The notes below the pieces were generated by a model. The model worked only from the letters and a program-made list of their open reading frames with translations, had not been told where the DNA came from and ran no database searches. From Bugula neritina (taxonomy: Eukaryota; Bryozoa; Gymnolaemata; Cheilostomatida; Bugulidae), in the NCBI GenBank assembly GCA_964035545.1, contig OZ037772.1, positions 7,384,389 through 7,448,388 on the forward strand: a DNA stretch of 64,000 nucleotides, given 5' to 3'. Made by a program: the position numbers and the translations under genes. Positions 1-12,900 of the stretch are shown here, piece by piece. Each line of letters opens with the position of its first letter. Within the stretch, counting starts at the first letter, position 1.

Positions 1-99
1 GAATTATTTTAAAAATTCAATCCATCAGAAAAAGAAGATGGTTCCAGTCAAAATATATTAGCTAATAGCACCACCACACTACAAAGAGAACTCTGCGCA

Positions 100-3000
100 C
101 TAAACAACAAAACCTCCGCCATCCACTTCTAGCACAAGATAACCAACCTTATTCAAGTCAACCATCACACCCAGCAGCGCTGTCTCCACCTCCAGGTGGT
201 CAGCATTCTCCTGGTCCTGCACCATCTCCAGAACCTTGGCGTTCTCTGGCTGACTCAACGTCTGTTCTGGCTCCAGACTGGCAGCACGTCTGCTAGTCTG
301 ACTGGATCTCAGTTTGTTCTACAGAGAGTAAATTAACTGAAACCAAGGGACAACAAACGCCAGTCACAAATGTCCAGTCTCTTGAAGTGATAACTAAACA
401 TGATTGTAATTACAGAAAACACACCTGAATAAATTAAAATCAATTTAGCATTAACCTACTTGTGCATGACATTGGCTTAAAACTTTAGTATGAAAGCTTC
501 AAACTACGGACCAATCTAACCATTGCTACTAAATTGAATGAGTCAAAAAGAAATGAAATTTCTACTGCCAATAGGTTAATAATGAGTCATCAAAAACAAA
601 TGATTGAGAAGACGACTCATAACAACACTGCCTAATAATATTTAGCAGACGTGTCAACTTACCTTAATAGCCAGTGATTTAGCAGACGTATCACCAAGTT
701 TCTTTTGTTCTGATTGGATGAGCTCATCAGCTTTCTCGTCACCAAGAAGCAGACGTAACTGCTCGGCTCTGTCGGCCATGTCAGGTTCCAGTACCTCGGC
801 CAACATCTTCTCTTGCTGGTCTGCCAGTTTTGCTTGCATTTCTGTCTGCAGTTTTTGCTGTAGGACAATATATATTCACGTTATGACAGGGAATTATGCT
901 AAGGCTTCCTACACTATACCCATTACTCGAATCACTAGATTCTGAACTGGTGGATGCTAACCACTAAAACTATAACAAATATAATTTTCATACAAATATT
1001 GCCATATTTAATAACATTATTGGCCAAAATACATGTTTATAAACTGTCTGCTCGAAGTGTACTCGTTCTAAATCAGAGCAACTGGTAGAGCTCTATATCG
1101 CCTTTGTTCGATAGATAGAAGGAAGGCAGGGAATACCTGTTGTAACGAAAGTAGCTTAAGATCTTTGTTCAGTTCCTCGAATGATGGAACAGCAATTGTT
1201 GGGACACTGTCTAAAGACACCCCCAAGTTCTTAGCCTCAGTCAAATGGGCCTTGTGCAAATCTTTCTTCTGCTTTCGACGTCTGTATAAAGAAAACAAAA
1301 TGTCTACTATAAGAATAAGCTGAGGTAGGTTCATTTAAATACTAAAAAAACGTAAAAAAAATAGATGAGCAAGTATCTAGTAGGGAAATATTTATAGACT
1401 AAAAATAAACACAGAGAGTATTTGATAGTAAACATAGGAAAGGAAATACAATAGACAACTAAAATATTATATTATCACGCAAAGAGAAAATTTTGTTCGG
1501 TAAAGGAAAAAATATTGCTAATATTAAAATTTAAAGTAATGTTTTAATAAAATGAAAAAAACTAAATATGTGCATTACTAGTGAATATTACAAGATTTAC
1601 GTTAGAAATTAACATGAGAAATGGGTTTGGCAAACATAAACAAATATATCTAACTTATCAAAGAGAGTATTAGGCTCAGTGAGAACATTACTTTACAATC
1701 AACTCTATAAGGAGACTTATAATATAGATAAAGAGACATTTGAGGAGTTATGCCCCATAAGATTAACGCCATAGAAAATTCGTGTAAAACACTGACCTGT
1801 TGAGGAGTTGTTCCTGTAACTTAGAGAGCTGCTCGAGTTTTTGACTCTCCAGTTTGTCGAGAACTTTGTTTACAGACTTGGAGTGTTCGAGTATCAGCTT
1901 CTCTGCTGCTTCTGCAGTCGTCACGGTGGCCATTTGCGCTCGAAGTCGCTAAAAATGGAAATATAAAGTTGGTGAAAATTAGCTACTCTAAATAAATAGT
2001 GATACAAGTAGGAAAAAACTCAGCCAGCTAAATTAAACCATAGTTGCAAAAAAATTAAAACTCAAAACTAAATTAAAAAAACTTAAACTAAAACAAAATG
2101 AATTCGGCACTCTAAATAAAATATTGACAAAAAATTGAAAATTCAAACTAAAAGTGAGTAAAAAAAATTGGTTAAAATATTTTTATACGTATATTTCATT
2201 TAATTGTTGATAATATGTGAAAGTTTCAGTAATCAGCAAGTAACAAAAAAAGATAAGAATAAACCGAATAAAAATAGAATCTTGCAGTAGTTAAGTTTAA
2301 TAATAACGATGAACACAAAAGCACTGACTAATCTGAAAGACATACTGAGGTGTCACCATGGCAACACTAAACAAAAGAGATGTTCACCTCTTTCGCCTCG
2401 TTGATGGTATCAGACTTCTTCCCAGCCGTCTTGTCAAGGACACTGTTGATGTCGTCAATTTCCTGAGTTCGGAGTTGCGACTCTAACTTGCTAGCCTCGT
2501 ACGCCTGCTTCTCAAACAGCTGCCGTCTCATCTGCAATTACATTCAGGAAGATGCAAACACTCTGTCTAACCAGAGTTGGTAAACTGAGTAATAGAAACT
2601 AACAAAAATCTAAATAAAAAACAAGTGAAAACTATGTATCCAGGCTAGGTTAGATTATTGTTTGGAACTTCCATAAAACATTCAATTCTTAAATTTGAAG
2701 TATTTAGTGCGGATCTAATTACAGCAGGTTGGTTAACTTCAAAATAATCATTTTGTTTTAGATGTCTATAAATAATTGAGTTAGTAAAATTTAAATAATC
2801 AAGTACAAGCCATGTATCTAGGGCGAGCTCAGTTTCAACAGGTTACATAATTGTTTTTGAACTTTAACAAAGTGATTAAATAAATAAAATCAAACTATTC
2901 ATAAATGTAATGCAAATTTAATCACAGCCGGTTAGTTTTCAAAGGATGTGATAACTCCAAAATAAACAATTTGAAATTGAAATTTGACCGTAATTGCCAT

Positions 3001-5331
3001 GTCAATTTGAAAACTGAGGTAGTGTAATACAAATGCAAGTATGTATGTGAGAATGTTTATTATAAAAAAGAACTAGTAGATAAATATATGTACTTCAAGA
3101 AGGTCTCGATCAGACATGCCGGTCTGAGCTGGCTGCCGCAGCAGCGACGTGTTGATGACAGCAGTAGATGCTGGTTTATATGTCACATGACTCTCATCAG
3201 CAGACGTAGTGGCGGCCATGTTGGTTGAGGACACGGAACTAGCCTGTTGTACAGACGCAACTTGTCTGGTAGCTAAAATCACAAACAAACGCCAGTCTTT
3301 GAATAAGTGTTGAGCACCATGAGAAAAGCCGTCAACTTTGGGTGTGGCTGACGAAGAAAGTCATGTTTTGAAAATAAAAAACAGCAAAACTTACAAATGA
3401 AGGTTAAATAGAAAATTAACAAATAGAACTGCCAACCTTGCTGCACCGATGTAGGGGCGACTTGACTAGAAACTGCTTGACTAACAGCCGTCTGAGGACC
3501 CCCAGCGTGGAGGTGAAGGTGTTGACCTCCACGACCTGAGAGAAGGTCACTGGTCAGCACGAAGGGAGCTCCAGACTCCAGCATTGAGATGAGCTGCTTG
3601 AGCAGAGGGATGAGTTCCTGGTCGGAGGAGCTGGAGGTCAAGTTAAGTTCACCGTAAACTCCTGAGAGGACGCAGTCGTACGAGCCTACAGGTAACATCA
3701 TAACTATGTAGGGCTTGTCACCAGAAAATCAAAAGAACATTCAAAAACATTGAAATGAGTAACTAAGTACCACCAGACACTGCATGAGACGAAAATGTGC
3801 CATTGATGAATAAATAATATCTATTTAGTTTATAACTAATATATACAAATAATTTGAGGATGAAAAATGTCATGTTTGATAGCGACAAACTTTAATAGCA
3901 AGCAACCAGCATAAAACACATCTAGAATTCTGTTTAACTCGGGCTCCACTGCATTGTAACATATTTACGGTATCTATAATTTTCATGGCTAAATGCATCA
4001 ATATTCGAAGTCAAGTTGCGAACAGAAAATAAGGCTAATGGATTAAACTCATGTAGTTTATTAAAAAAGTGTGTACCGGCTATGAGTGACTCCCCGTTGA
4101 GAATGTCCTTGGCCTCCTTGGCTAGAATCTCGGCTACAGTTCTGAAGAACTCGACGTAAGCCTTAGTCTTGGAGAGAAGTTCTAGAAGAGTCCAGATCTG
4201 GTCGGAGATTCCAGCGTGTTGCCTCACTTTGCTCTGTCTGTGTCTCTGGAGAAAGAGGAAGGAAACATGTCAGAGAAAGTGTGCTAGTAACAACTTGGCA
4301 CAGTGAAGAGTTCAGCAATAGAGAATACGTAAAAGTGCTTTACTTTACAGAGTTATGCCTTGCATATATACAAACAAATGCTCATCAGTTGCATGCGGAA
4401 AGTAAAATCCTAATGCTAAGTCACAAAAGAGGCAAAAAACCAAAGTCCCGACTTCTGTATATCAGACAACATGGTGTGGCAAACATCCACAAACAAATAG
4501 ATTCGGATATAAACTCTTAAATTTCAATTTTTAGAAAAATCAAATTACTTGTTTATTTGTTTGTTTGTTTGTTTTCTTTATTTCCATCAAAAAAAACAAA
4601 AGGACAAAAAAATACAAATATACAACAGTAACACAAAAAGAGCTAAATTCAATTTATATATAATATCAATCGAAGTCAAGATGGGGGCCCATGTGCTCAG
4701 TAGCATAGCTATTCAAGGAACGGGGCCCAAGTGGCAGTTGAAAAAATAGTGGGAACTATTTATTCAGATTAAGTTAAAGATTTTAGTAGGTGCTTTTTCA
4801 ACAATATTTTAAATGTGGCAAAGCTTTGATGATGTCTTAAGGTCAGAGGTAGCTTATTCCAATTGCTAGACATCTGGTAGGACACTTGACGATGACCTGC
4901 TGCGGAGGTAGAGATTAATATTTAACATCGAATTAAAATGATTAGGAAAGGTTGGAACAGTAAAACTGGGCGCTATCCTAAATAAAATACGACTTGTGAT
5001 GCTATAAATGAGAGAGAATCAGTGCAGCTGATATACTAAGTACCTGTGACAGGACAGCTTCTGCATCGGGGTTCATCGCTCCATCCAGCTCTGTCTTCTG
5101 ATCCTCATACTTAGTTTCCTCAGCAGACATTTTGACGAGGAATTTATCAATGACCTGTAATATATTAGCGGGTGAGTGAGTGGTACTAGTAGTAGTAGTA
5201 GTAGTAGTAGTAGTAGCAGTGGTAGTAGTAGTAGTAGTGGTAGTGGTAGTAGTAGTAGTAGCGGTAGTGGTAGCAGTAGTAGCAGTAGTAGTAGTAGTAG
5301 TAGCAGCAGTAGCAGTAGTAGCAGCAGTAGC

Positions 5332-5362
<31 letters not shown>

Positions 5363-6909
5363 ATAGTAGTAGCAGTAGTAGTAGTAGTAGTAGCAGTAGC
5401 AGTAGCAGTAGTAGCAGCAGTAGCAGTAGCAGTAGTAGTAGTACTAGTAGGCAGTAGCAGTAGCAGTAGTAGTAGTAGTAGCAGTAGTAGTAGTAAACAA
5501 ACAGACCTCAGTAAGTTTCTTGTGAGAAGAGAGGTGAGTGAGAGAGTGGGTGGTCTCGGGTTCGTCTGCTTCTGTGAGTATTGCAGTGACATCTAGTGGC
5601 AGAACGTTAGAATATTCTTCCTCCGCATCCTTACGACGTTGTGTCTCTCGCTTCTCCATCTCTTCCAACTCAGCCACATCCTGTAACATGACACATCATG
5701 ATTCAGCTTCAAAGAAAAAGCTGGACACATTACTGGCCTAAATAAGGTGGTGAACAGGCACATATTGACAGGTGCTGGCACATATTGACAAGTGGTGGCA
5801 CATATTGACAGGTGTTGGCAGGTGTCGGAGTATTAGGATATGTTTTGTGTGTATTCAAAGATAACTTTATTTTGATTTTGACCAGAAAACGTATAGTCTG
5901 ACTTAAACACATTTGTATTAGAAAATCCTACTCCAGGCATGAATAAAAACTAATGACACATTTCTTATGACATTTTGCAGTTTTTTGGGGACAATAATAG
6001 ACCACGGAATCCACTTGTTTTAGTAATAATTTTGCATTAGTTGCTTAATAAGCCAATCCTTAGAAAGTATGTTGTTTTGCTTAGCTGATTAGTTTGTGAC
6101 AAAAATGGCTATTGCTGATGAAGTCTAGCCTACACCAACACATGATATCAGAAGAAAGCTAGATATAATAAGTATCTGAAACTGTCAGGCATGAAAGAAT
6201 GCAAATGATGTAACAGCAGAATAAGAATATTCAAACATCAAAAGATGACATGAGAGTGAAATGGGAATATTAAAATCTATAAACAATCTGTGGAATAAAG
6301 AGTTTTATCATTTGAAAAGCAATTGAGAGACTTGAACTAAAATAACTCTCATTTTAACACTTGGAATTGTTATTCATCATTATGCAAATGAGTAAATTGT
6401 GTGTTTTGATGTGCAAACTTCACAAGATATATATTTATAGCTCTGTATGTCTTCACACAACAGACGTATAATGAGGTGGAATATTAACAGTGAAAATAAC
6501 TTTACTCCTCATGAAGAGCCTACAGTTAAAGGGTGAGGGACTGGAAAAAATCAATTGCATTTTTCTGTACTGCAAATGCAGAAAATGAGCAAAGTTTGCC
6601 TGCAGTTAAATGTAAACATAAAAAAGGATCATAGTTTAATTCTGAAATCTCTAAGTTCACAAATAAAAATATGATCACTATTTACGCGCTTAAGTAGTAT
6701 GAATTTGCAGCTAGAATAAATTTAAGTACAGACCTGTTGCATGGCTGCTAACTGTTTCCTGGTGCTGTTCAGTTTGATGGCCCCGTAATTAAACAGAATC
6801 TGATTGGCTACTTTTCTCTCTTTCTCTGCAAGCTCCACCTCTTTTTGTCTGATTCTCCTCCAATGAGATTTCCTAGCTGCAGTTTCTTCTTGCAGCATAG
6901 CCAGAGCTC
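100..6909 (-). CDS. Cytoplasmic tail part 3 (exons 71-81): coiled coils and C-terminus
   Basis: Exons: 6734..6909, 5507..5680, 5044..5154, 4077..4245, 3437..3685, 3094..3272, 2388..2531, 1797..1948, 1137..1281, 663..857 and 100..318 (stop TAG on the minus strand at 100..102). Sequence is Glu/Lys/Gln-rich: V-E-L-A-E-K-E-R-K-V-A-N-Q, E-E-M-E-K-R-E-T-Q-R-R-K-D-A-E-E-E and L-E-Q-L-S-K-L-Q-E-Q-L-L-N. A Ser/Ala/Gln-rich linker in exons 75-76 contains H-L-H-L-H-A-G-G. The protein ends L-E-V-D-G-G-G-F-V-V. I saw no clear poly(A) signal between the stop and the window edge. Cargo or cytoskeletal binding is possible but unproven. Confidence 0.88.
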
Positions 6910-9900
6910 CTAGAAATCAAAAAGAAATTAGTCGAGGTGAGGATACACAAGTGTCACATGATTGTCACAGTCTAAAATGTTACAAAATGTCACAAATCAA
7001 ACCATCAGATAAAATGATTCAAACACTTTTAAGACCATTCCTAATAATCTCCATCAAAACTGGAATAAAAGATTTCAATAGTTAAGCAGGAGCTCACAAC
7101 ATTTTTCTAAAAATATTTCAAACATACCCAGTGGAGCTTTTCTCTTCTTATGTCCACCAGAGGCTAATGTGACAGGCACAACAACGCCCGTCTCCGGATT
7201 ACTTCTTACACCAGTCACAGGGCTAAGTTCTGCAGTGACTGGGTCTACGGCCTTAACCCCAATAGTTATTGGCACCAAGCCAGTGCCTTCAGGGTGTTCC
7301 ATACTTCCACCCAGCGGTTTGATCTGCCAAAGCAGTATACAGCAAAAGGAATAAACTAACTCAATAAGTTTGGCTCATGCACACATTTCTGAGATAAAAC
7401 AACGAAGAGAATAAGCATGTTGTCAGTTAAAAAAAGGATAAATTGTTCACCTTTCCAGTCAGTTTGTCCTTCTCTACTCCAAGAACTGGCACAAGCAGTC
7501 CAGATCCACCTGGATCTTCCATGTTTGTACCAATAAGTATGGGCAGCAGTTGACCTGTCCTCACAAACTCATACATTCCTGCAAAGCATTTTCAGGAGAT
7601 AAGGCTATAAACAAAACCTAAGATACCGCAAATTACCAGTACAAAATCCAAACAAACTGAATTAGCAAGAAACAACTTGAAAAAAAATAAAATGCATCAA
7701 CAGTTCAACTTTGAAATATATATGGCTGCTAACATTTATATTAGAAGAAATGTAGGATTCTTTATATTTACTAATAAGTTTCGACTGAAATTGGAAAACA
7801 ACGAGTAAAAAAACCAGTACAAATCTCATCTCATACCTGGTGAGCCTCCAGTAGAAGCCAATATGGCCGCCCTTTCCTCTCTCCGTTTAACATCATGCTC
7901 CGATTGTTTCTGCACGGAAAGCATTCTAGATCTAGCAGTTAGCAGGTCCTAAAGGGTAAATAAACTCATAAGATAACTTTATATGTTATATGTATCATCA
8001 CCTTATATGGCATACATATGATCACCTTATATGGCATGATTACCTTATATGGTATTCAAAAATTTAAAGGTTGATTCTAACTAATGGTGTGCTAATAGAT
8101 AACATTTTTAAGCAAACAAATGACAGCTAAAGATTAATCACAGTTACTAACTTGAATTTACAAGTTCAATGCTATGTTTAGATGTAAGATGAATAACTAC
8201 CTTGTAACCAGACTCCATTTCTGCCTCCTCTAGCCGAGAGTTGACAGTTTCATCATCAGGTGGAGGAGTAAATATGGCATCTCCAAACTGACTCAGTTTC
8301 TCTGTTAGCCTTGATTCAATGGCCAGGACAGTAGAAGTGAGGAACGCCTCATAACTGCCCCCAGCTGGCATGATCTGAATGCAGAAAATAGGCTGCGTTT
8401 GACCGAACAGAAAACAAAAGCTCGCTAACAAGTCACAAGGTTTTGCCTCTATCATAAAACAAATCGAAAGTTCAAATAAACAGTACAAAATCATTACTAA
8501 AACAAATTACTAAAATTAAACAACCCATTTTGAGAACTTTCAAACACTTCCGAAAACAGAATTGCCATGATTTGAAACTTTACATGTTGAAACAAACCTG
8601 CTGATTGGCTGTGTATGCACCATGAGTTCTGATCTGACGGCCGCTCATCTTATCCACATACGAGTCGTAAGGCACGATTGGCTGAGTTCCAAGATCTGTG
8701 GACTTGACTCCACCCACCGGCATGACCTTGCCGGTTTGAGGAGAGATGCGGACGCCGAGTATTGGAACAGGAGTTCCGGAATCTTCATCATGCATCAGGG
8801 AGCCAATCTGCAGAAGAATCATGTAAACAATAAAATAAAATGAACAAACAAAAACAACAAACAATGCATCATAAATAAAAAAGGTGTATTTAAAAAAATA
8901 CTTAAATTCTTGTAACTTGGCGATAATTAAAAGTATTGTAGACTAAAGTATTAAGAATAAAGTAAATCAACCAAAGAAACCTCAACACCCTGACGCTAGA
9001 ATCAAATTAAAAACTCAGCAACTTTAATCAACTCGGTGAGATTTGAAGTACCTCGATGGCCACAGGAAGTTGAGTGACATTGTCGGTGTGGGTTCCACAT
9101 AGAGGCAGGATAGCCCCAGATTCTGGGTGAATAGTGACAGCCAGTATGGGTGCCATCAGCCCCGTCTCCGCACACGGCAGAGGAGCGCGGTAACGCAAAT
9201 CCGCTCTTCTGTCTAAAGGTCGTAGCTTAGTTTCCACAGGTTGGTTAGTAGACGGGTCTACTGGGTACGGGACGTACGGTATGAGAGCCTCGTTCATGTG
9301 AAGTGCTTCAGCTTTAATTTTCAAAATAATAAATAAAATAACAAGTAGATTCAAACTCTCAGTGAGAAGATATGGTTGGAGACAGAATAGTTATCAAACT
9401 GTTAATTTTAATTCCAAAGTGTAAGCAATAAAACTTGACTCAACATATGTTGAGTGAAGGCAGAGTATAAAACCAACATTTAACTTGTGCATTTCATAAA
9501 TCTTTTGTAGAACCCATTTTAAAGTTTTGTGGTCAGTGAAAGTCCAGGGCAGAATAATTACAGATTCAAGTATTAGTGTCAAAACATAAATTGTTAAAGA
9601 AACGAAGAAAATAGTTTATTTGAATCTCTTAAAAACTGACAAATAACTGGTTTAGTAAGAGCATAGACCACTTCCTGGTACGACTACTAATCACTTACCA
9701 CAGGCAGAATCTGCAGTGAATATGAGCCTTGAGCTGATTGGATCAAACGAGACGTGGCCTTCGATTGGTAGAAGTTTGCCCGTCTGCGGGTGAAGGAACC
9801 AATCACCTTGAAGAGGACAGATGCCGGGCTGAGGAAGAATGAGGCCGGTGAGAGAATCTAACTTCAGTATATCTGACCTCTTGATACCAGAGTCAGCGTC

Positions 9901-12900
9901 CAGAAGGTCGTCTCTGGTGAGACTATCTCCGTTATGTGAGATGGTGAACCCGGTGGAAGAACCGAGCACAGCCCACGCTCCCACCCTCTTACACTCTTTA
10001 GATGTTTCATTGTGGAGGCTTTCTAATAGCACCCGCACTTTTCCAGCAATCTGAGTAAGAAACCACAACTATTTCTAGGGGCTTAAAAGTCTCTACTGCT
10101 TTGAATGGAAAGGATATAATTTTTTGGTTTATAATAAAACAGAATCATAGGTTGGAGGATTATTGAGAAAAACTAGCAAAATATATCATTGTAATCAAAA
10201 TAAACAAACAATTGCTTTCTAACTTTACGATAGGAAATATTTTATAAATATGTAAGAAAGAAAAAAGTTGTATTTAATAGTGAAAACTAACCTGATCATG
10301 TTGATCCTGGTCAAAGCTGCCATCTTTCCTGGTCAGCTGTTTCCTGTGTAGTTTCTCTGAATGAGTACGAAGCAATGACATCACTTCCGCCAAGTCTTTG
10401 TCAAATGACACTTGGTGAGTCTCAACGTGCTTAGCCTCAGAATCCATTAACTTCATGTGTTTATCTAAGGCTACTTGGAACCTGTGAGAACAATACACGA
10501 CGGTTAAAGTGCCAGATGTAAACCGAGATTGACAGCTGATAATTTGTGACAGTAAAGAAAGTACGGCAGTCACTATCATGATAAACTGATTATTATTATG
10601 TATTATATAAATATATAATTATACAAAATAGCAAAAGGTTTAGAAAGAATTGGTGACAACAAACTAGGAAAAATTCAGATCGTTTGGGCAAACAAGTTTT
10701 CAGTTGTATGAGTCATGATTTTAGTAGAAGCAGACGTCACCTGTGACCAACTTGTTTCCTTCTCTCCAACTCAATTTCCAGTTCCTCTAATTTAGTCTCG
10801 TAAATGACAAGATCTTCCCGAGTGGCCAGTGATGACCGACCTTCCAGATTGAGTTTGGCCGCCCACAAACCTTTCAAAGACTGATTCTGATTGGATACCT
10901 GTAAATCAACAAGTCGGTAGGGCGGAAACAGCATCAAATTTTTGAAATTTTGAAATTCTCAAGTGGAGTGAGAAACAAAAAGTATTTAATCAATTTAATT
11001 TGTGATTGTTTAATTAAGAACAACTGACAGCTACAGTCATAAGGAAATGAACTTATTTTTATAGAGATGAAAATCAATATCGCACTAATAATTTGTTTCG
11101 AGTTGAGTATATAAACTTGACAAACATACATGTGCACATAGAAAATACAGAAATATATATATTCTGACCTAGAACCTACAGAAGTACATGCAGACGTAGA
11201 TACATCTATACATGCAGACGTAGATACATCTATACATGCAGACGTAAAATATAAATCTATACATGCAGACGTATATACATCTATACATGAAAATATAAAA
11301 CCACAAAACAGTTAGTAAATACATAATTCAATCTCACATCAAAACAAACAAGAATAGAAAACTCAAGACATATTTACAACATCAGATCAAAAGAGGGGAA
11401 GCATAAATCACAGGGGACAGTACGATGCCTGAAGGTATGCACTCATGCGTAAAAATTGGTTAATAGATCACTTGCAAGTGTTACTTAACTTTCACAAAAA
11501 GAACTATAACGCAAGTGTACAAGAAAATTATGACGAAATACTTGGTTCTTTATAGATAAGCAACTGAACTATTTCAAAAAATCAATAAATTCAAATTCGC
11601 AATATCAAACCGCCTGAGAGAAAAAGCAGAAGACATTAAATTAAAAAATCTTCTACTACTGAAACACAAGTCACAGTGATAAGGAATCCTACCTTCTGGT
11701 ATAAAGATTTCGCTTCCTCTTTCTGCCGAGCCAGGTTCTGGGTGATGGAGTGAGACTGACTGGCTAGTTTGTCGTAGAGCGTGCTCGCAGTGAATGCTTC
11801 CAGATCAACCTGCTGCTCGTAATCCCAGAATTCATCTTCTTTCACTTCCTTCAGCTCTGCACCTGAGTTTACACAACAATTTTCAATAAACACAAAAACA
11901 AACAAAAAAACATAAAAGACAGGTTAATTAATTTGGAAAAATAGTACAGATGCATACGGGTATATTTTACTTAATTTAGTACACACTACATATCTCTAGC
12001 TTTTAGCTATTTCTCACAGTTTAGCTGCTATTGTATATAGTTTCTTGCAGTACAATGATAAAATATTAACATATACAGCTGGATGAGCAAGATTTTTTCT
12101 AATTTTGCATGTTTTATCCTAATTTTTTAGCAGATCTGGGTGTGCAGGCCTGACACTTTATCATCACGTCTGCACACCCAGATTTACTAACAATTGGGAT
12201 AAAACATGGAAAATAAGTGAAATGATCGAGATTCAATATCAGAGTAAACCAAAATTGAGCAACAACTATTTCAACAGGAAATGCGAGTACCGCCGACAGA
12301 TGCGTCTGCTGAGGTGATGGCCAATTGAATGTCGTTGGGGGAGGAGCTATGAGTGTTCATATTTCGGTGGTACTTCTTAATGGCGTGGACGTTGGAGCCA
12401 CGGCTAGAGTAGTCGTCAAATGGCTTGCGTTTAGTGAGCCACCTGTAGCTCTTGTCAGCAAACATCAACTTGTTCCAGCCGTATCTCTTGAAGAGAACCT
12501 ACAGATGTGACATGGACTGTGATTGGATAGTAAAGCTTACTATTTAATAGAAAAGCCTTTGTGATTGGTCAATTAGACTACTCTGTAACTTTAAAAAAAA
12601 ATTATCTTCTTTTATTTAAGTTGATTTAAAACTTGAAGAAGATGCAAGCGCAGAAATGTAGGAGCAAAAAAGTCACTCCTCTTCAGTCAGCTGTGTTGGA
12701 ATGTCATTATCTAGCGCTGCCGGACATGATTAGTTATTGGACTTCACGCTGACTGACAGTTTTCAATCAGACATTGAACTGGAATAGTCTAGCAAATAAT
12801 AGAAATTCGCCCTAGAGGCAGCGAAGTACATGTCAGATGCTGCTAGCACTTGTAGAGATTAGGACAACCTCATTATTTTCGTGTCACAAAGAAATTGAAC

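Noticed and set aside
4281-4749. Plus-strand frames of 79 and 66 codons
   Set aside because: Lie in the intron between exons 73 and 74; low-complexity, no splice or composition support.
5176-5596. Poly-Ser, poly-Val and poly-Thr open frames
   Set aside because: Product of the AGT/AGC microsatellite; open on both strands and flanked by introns of the giant gene.
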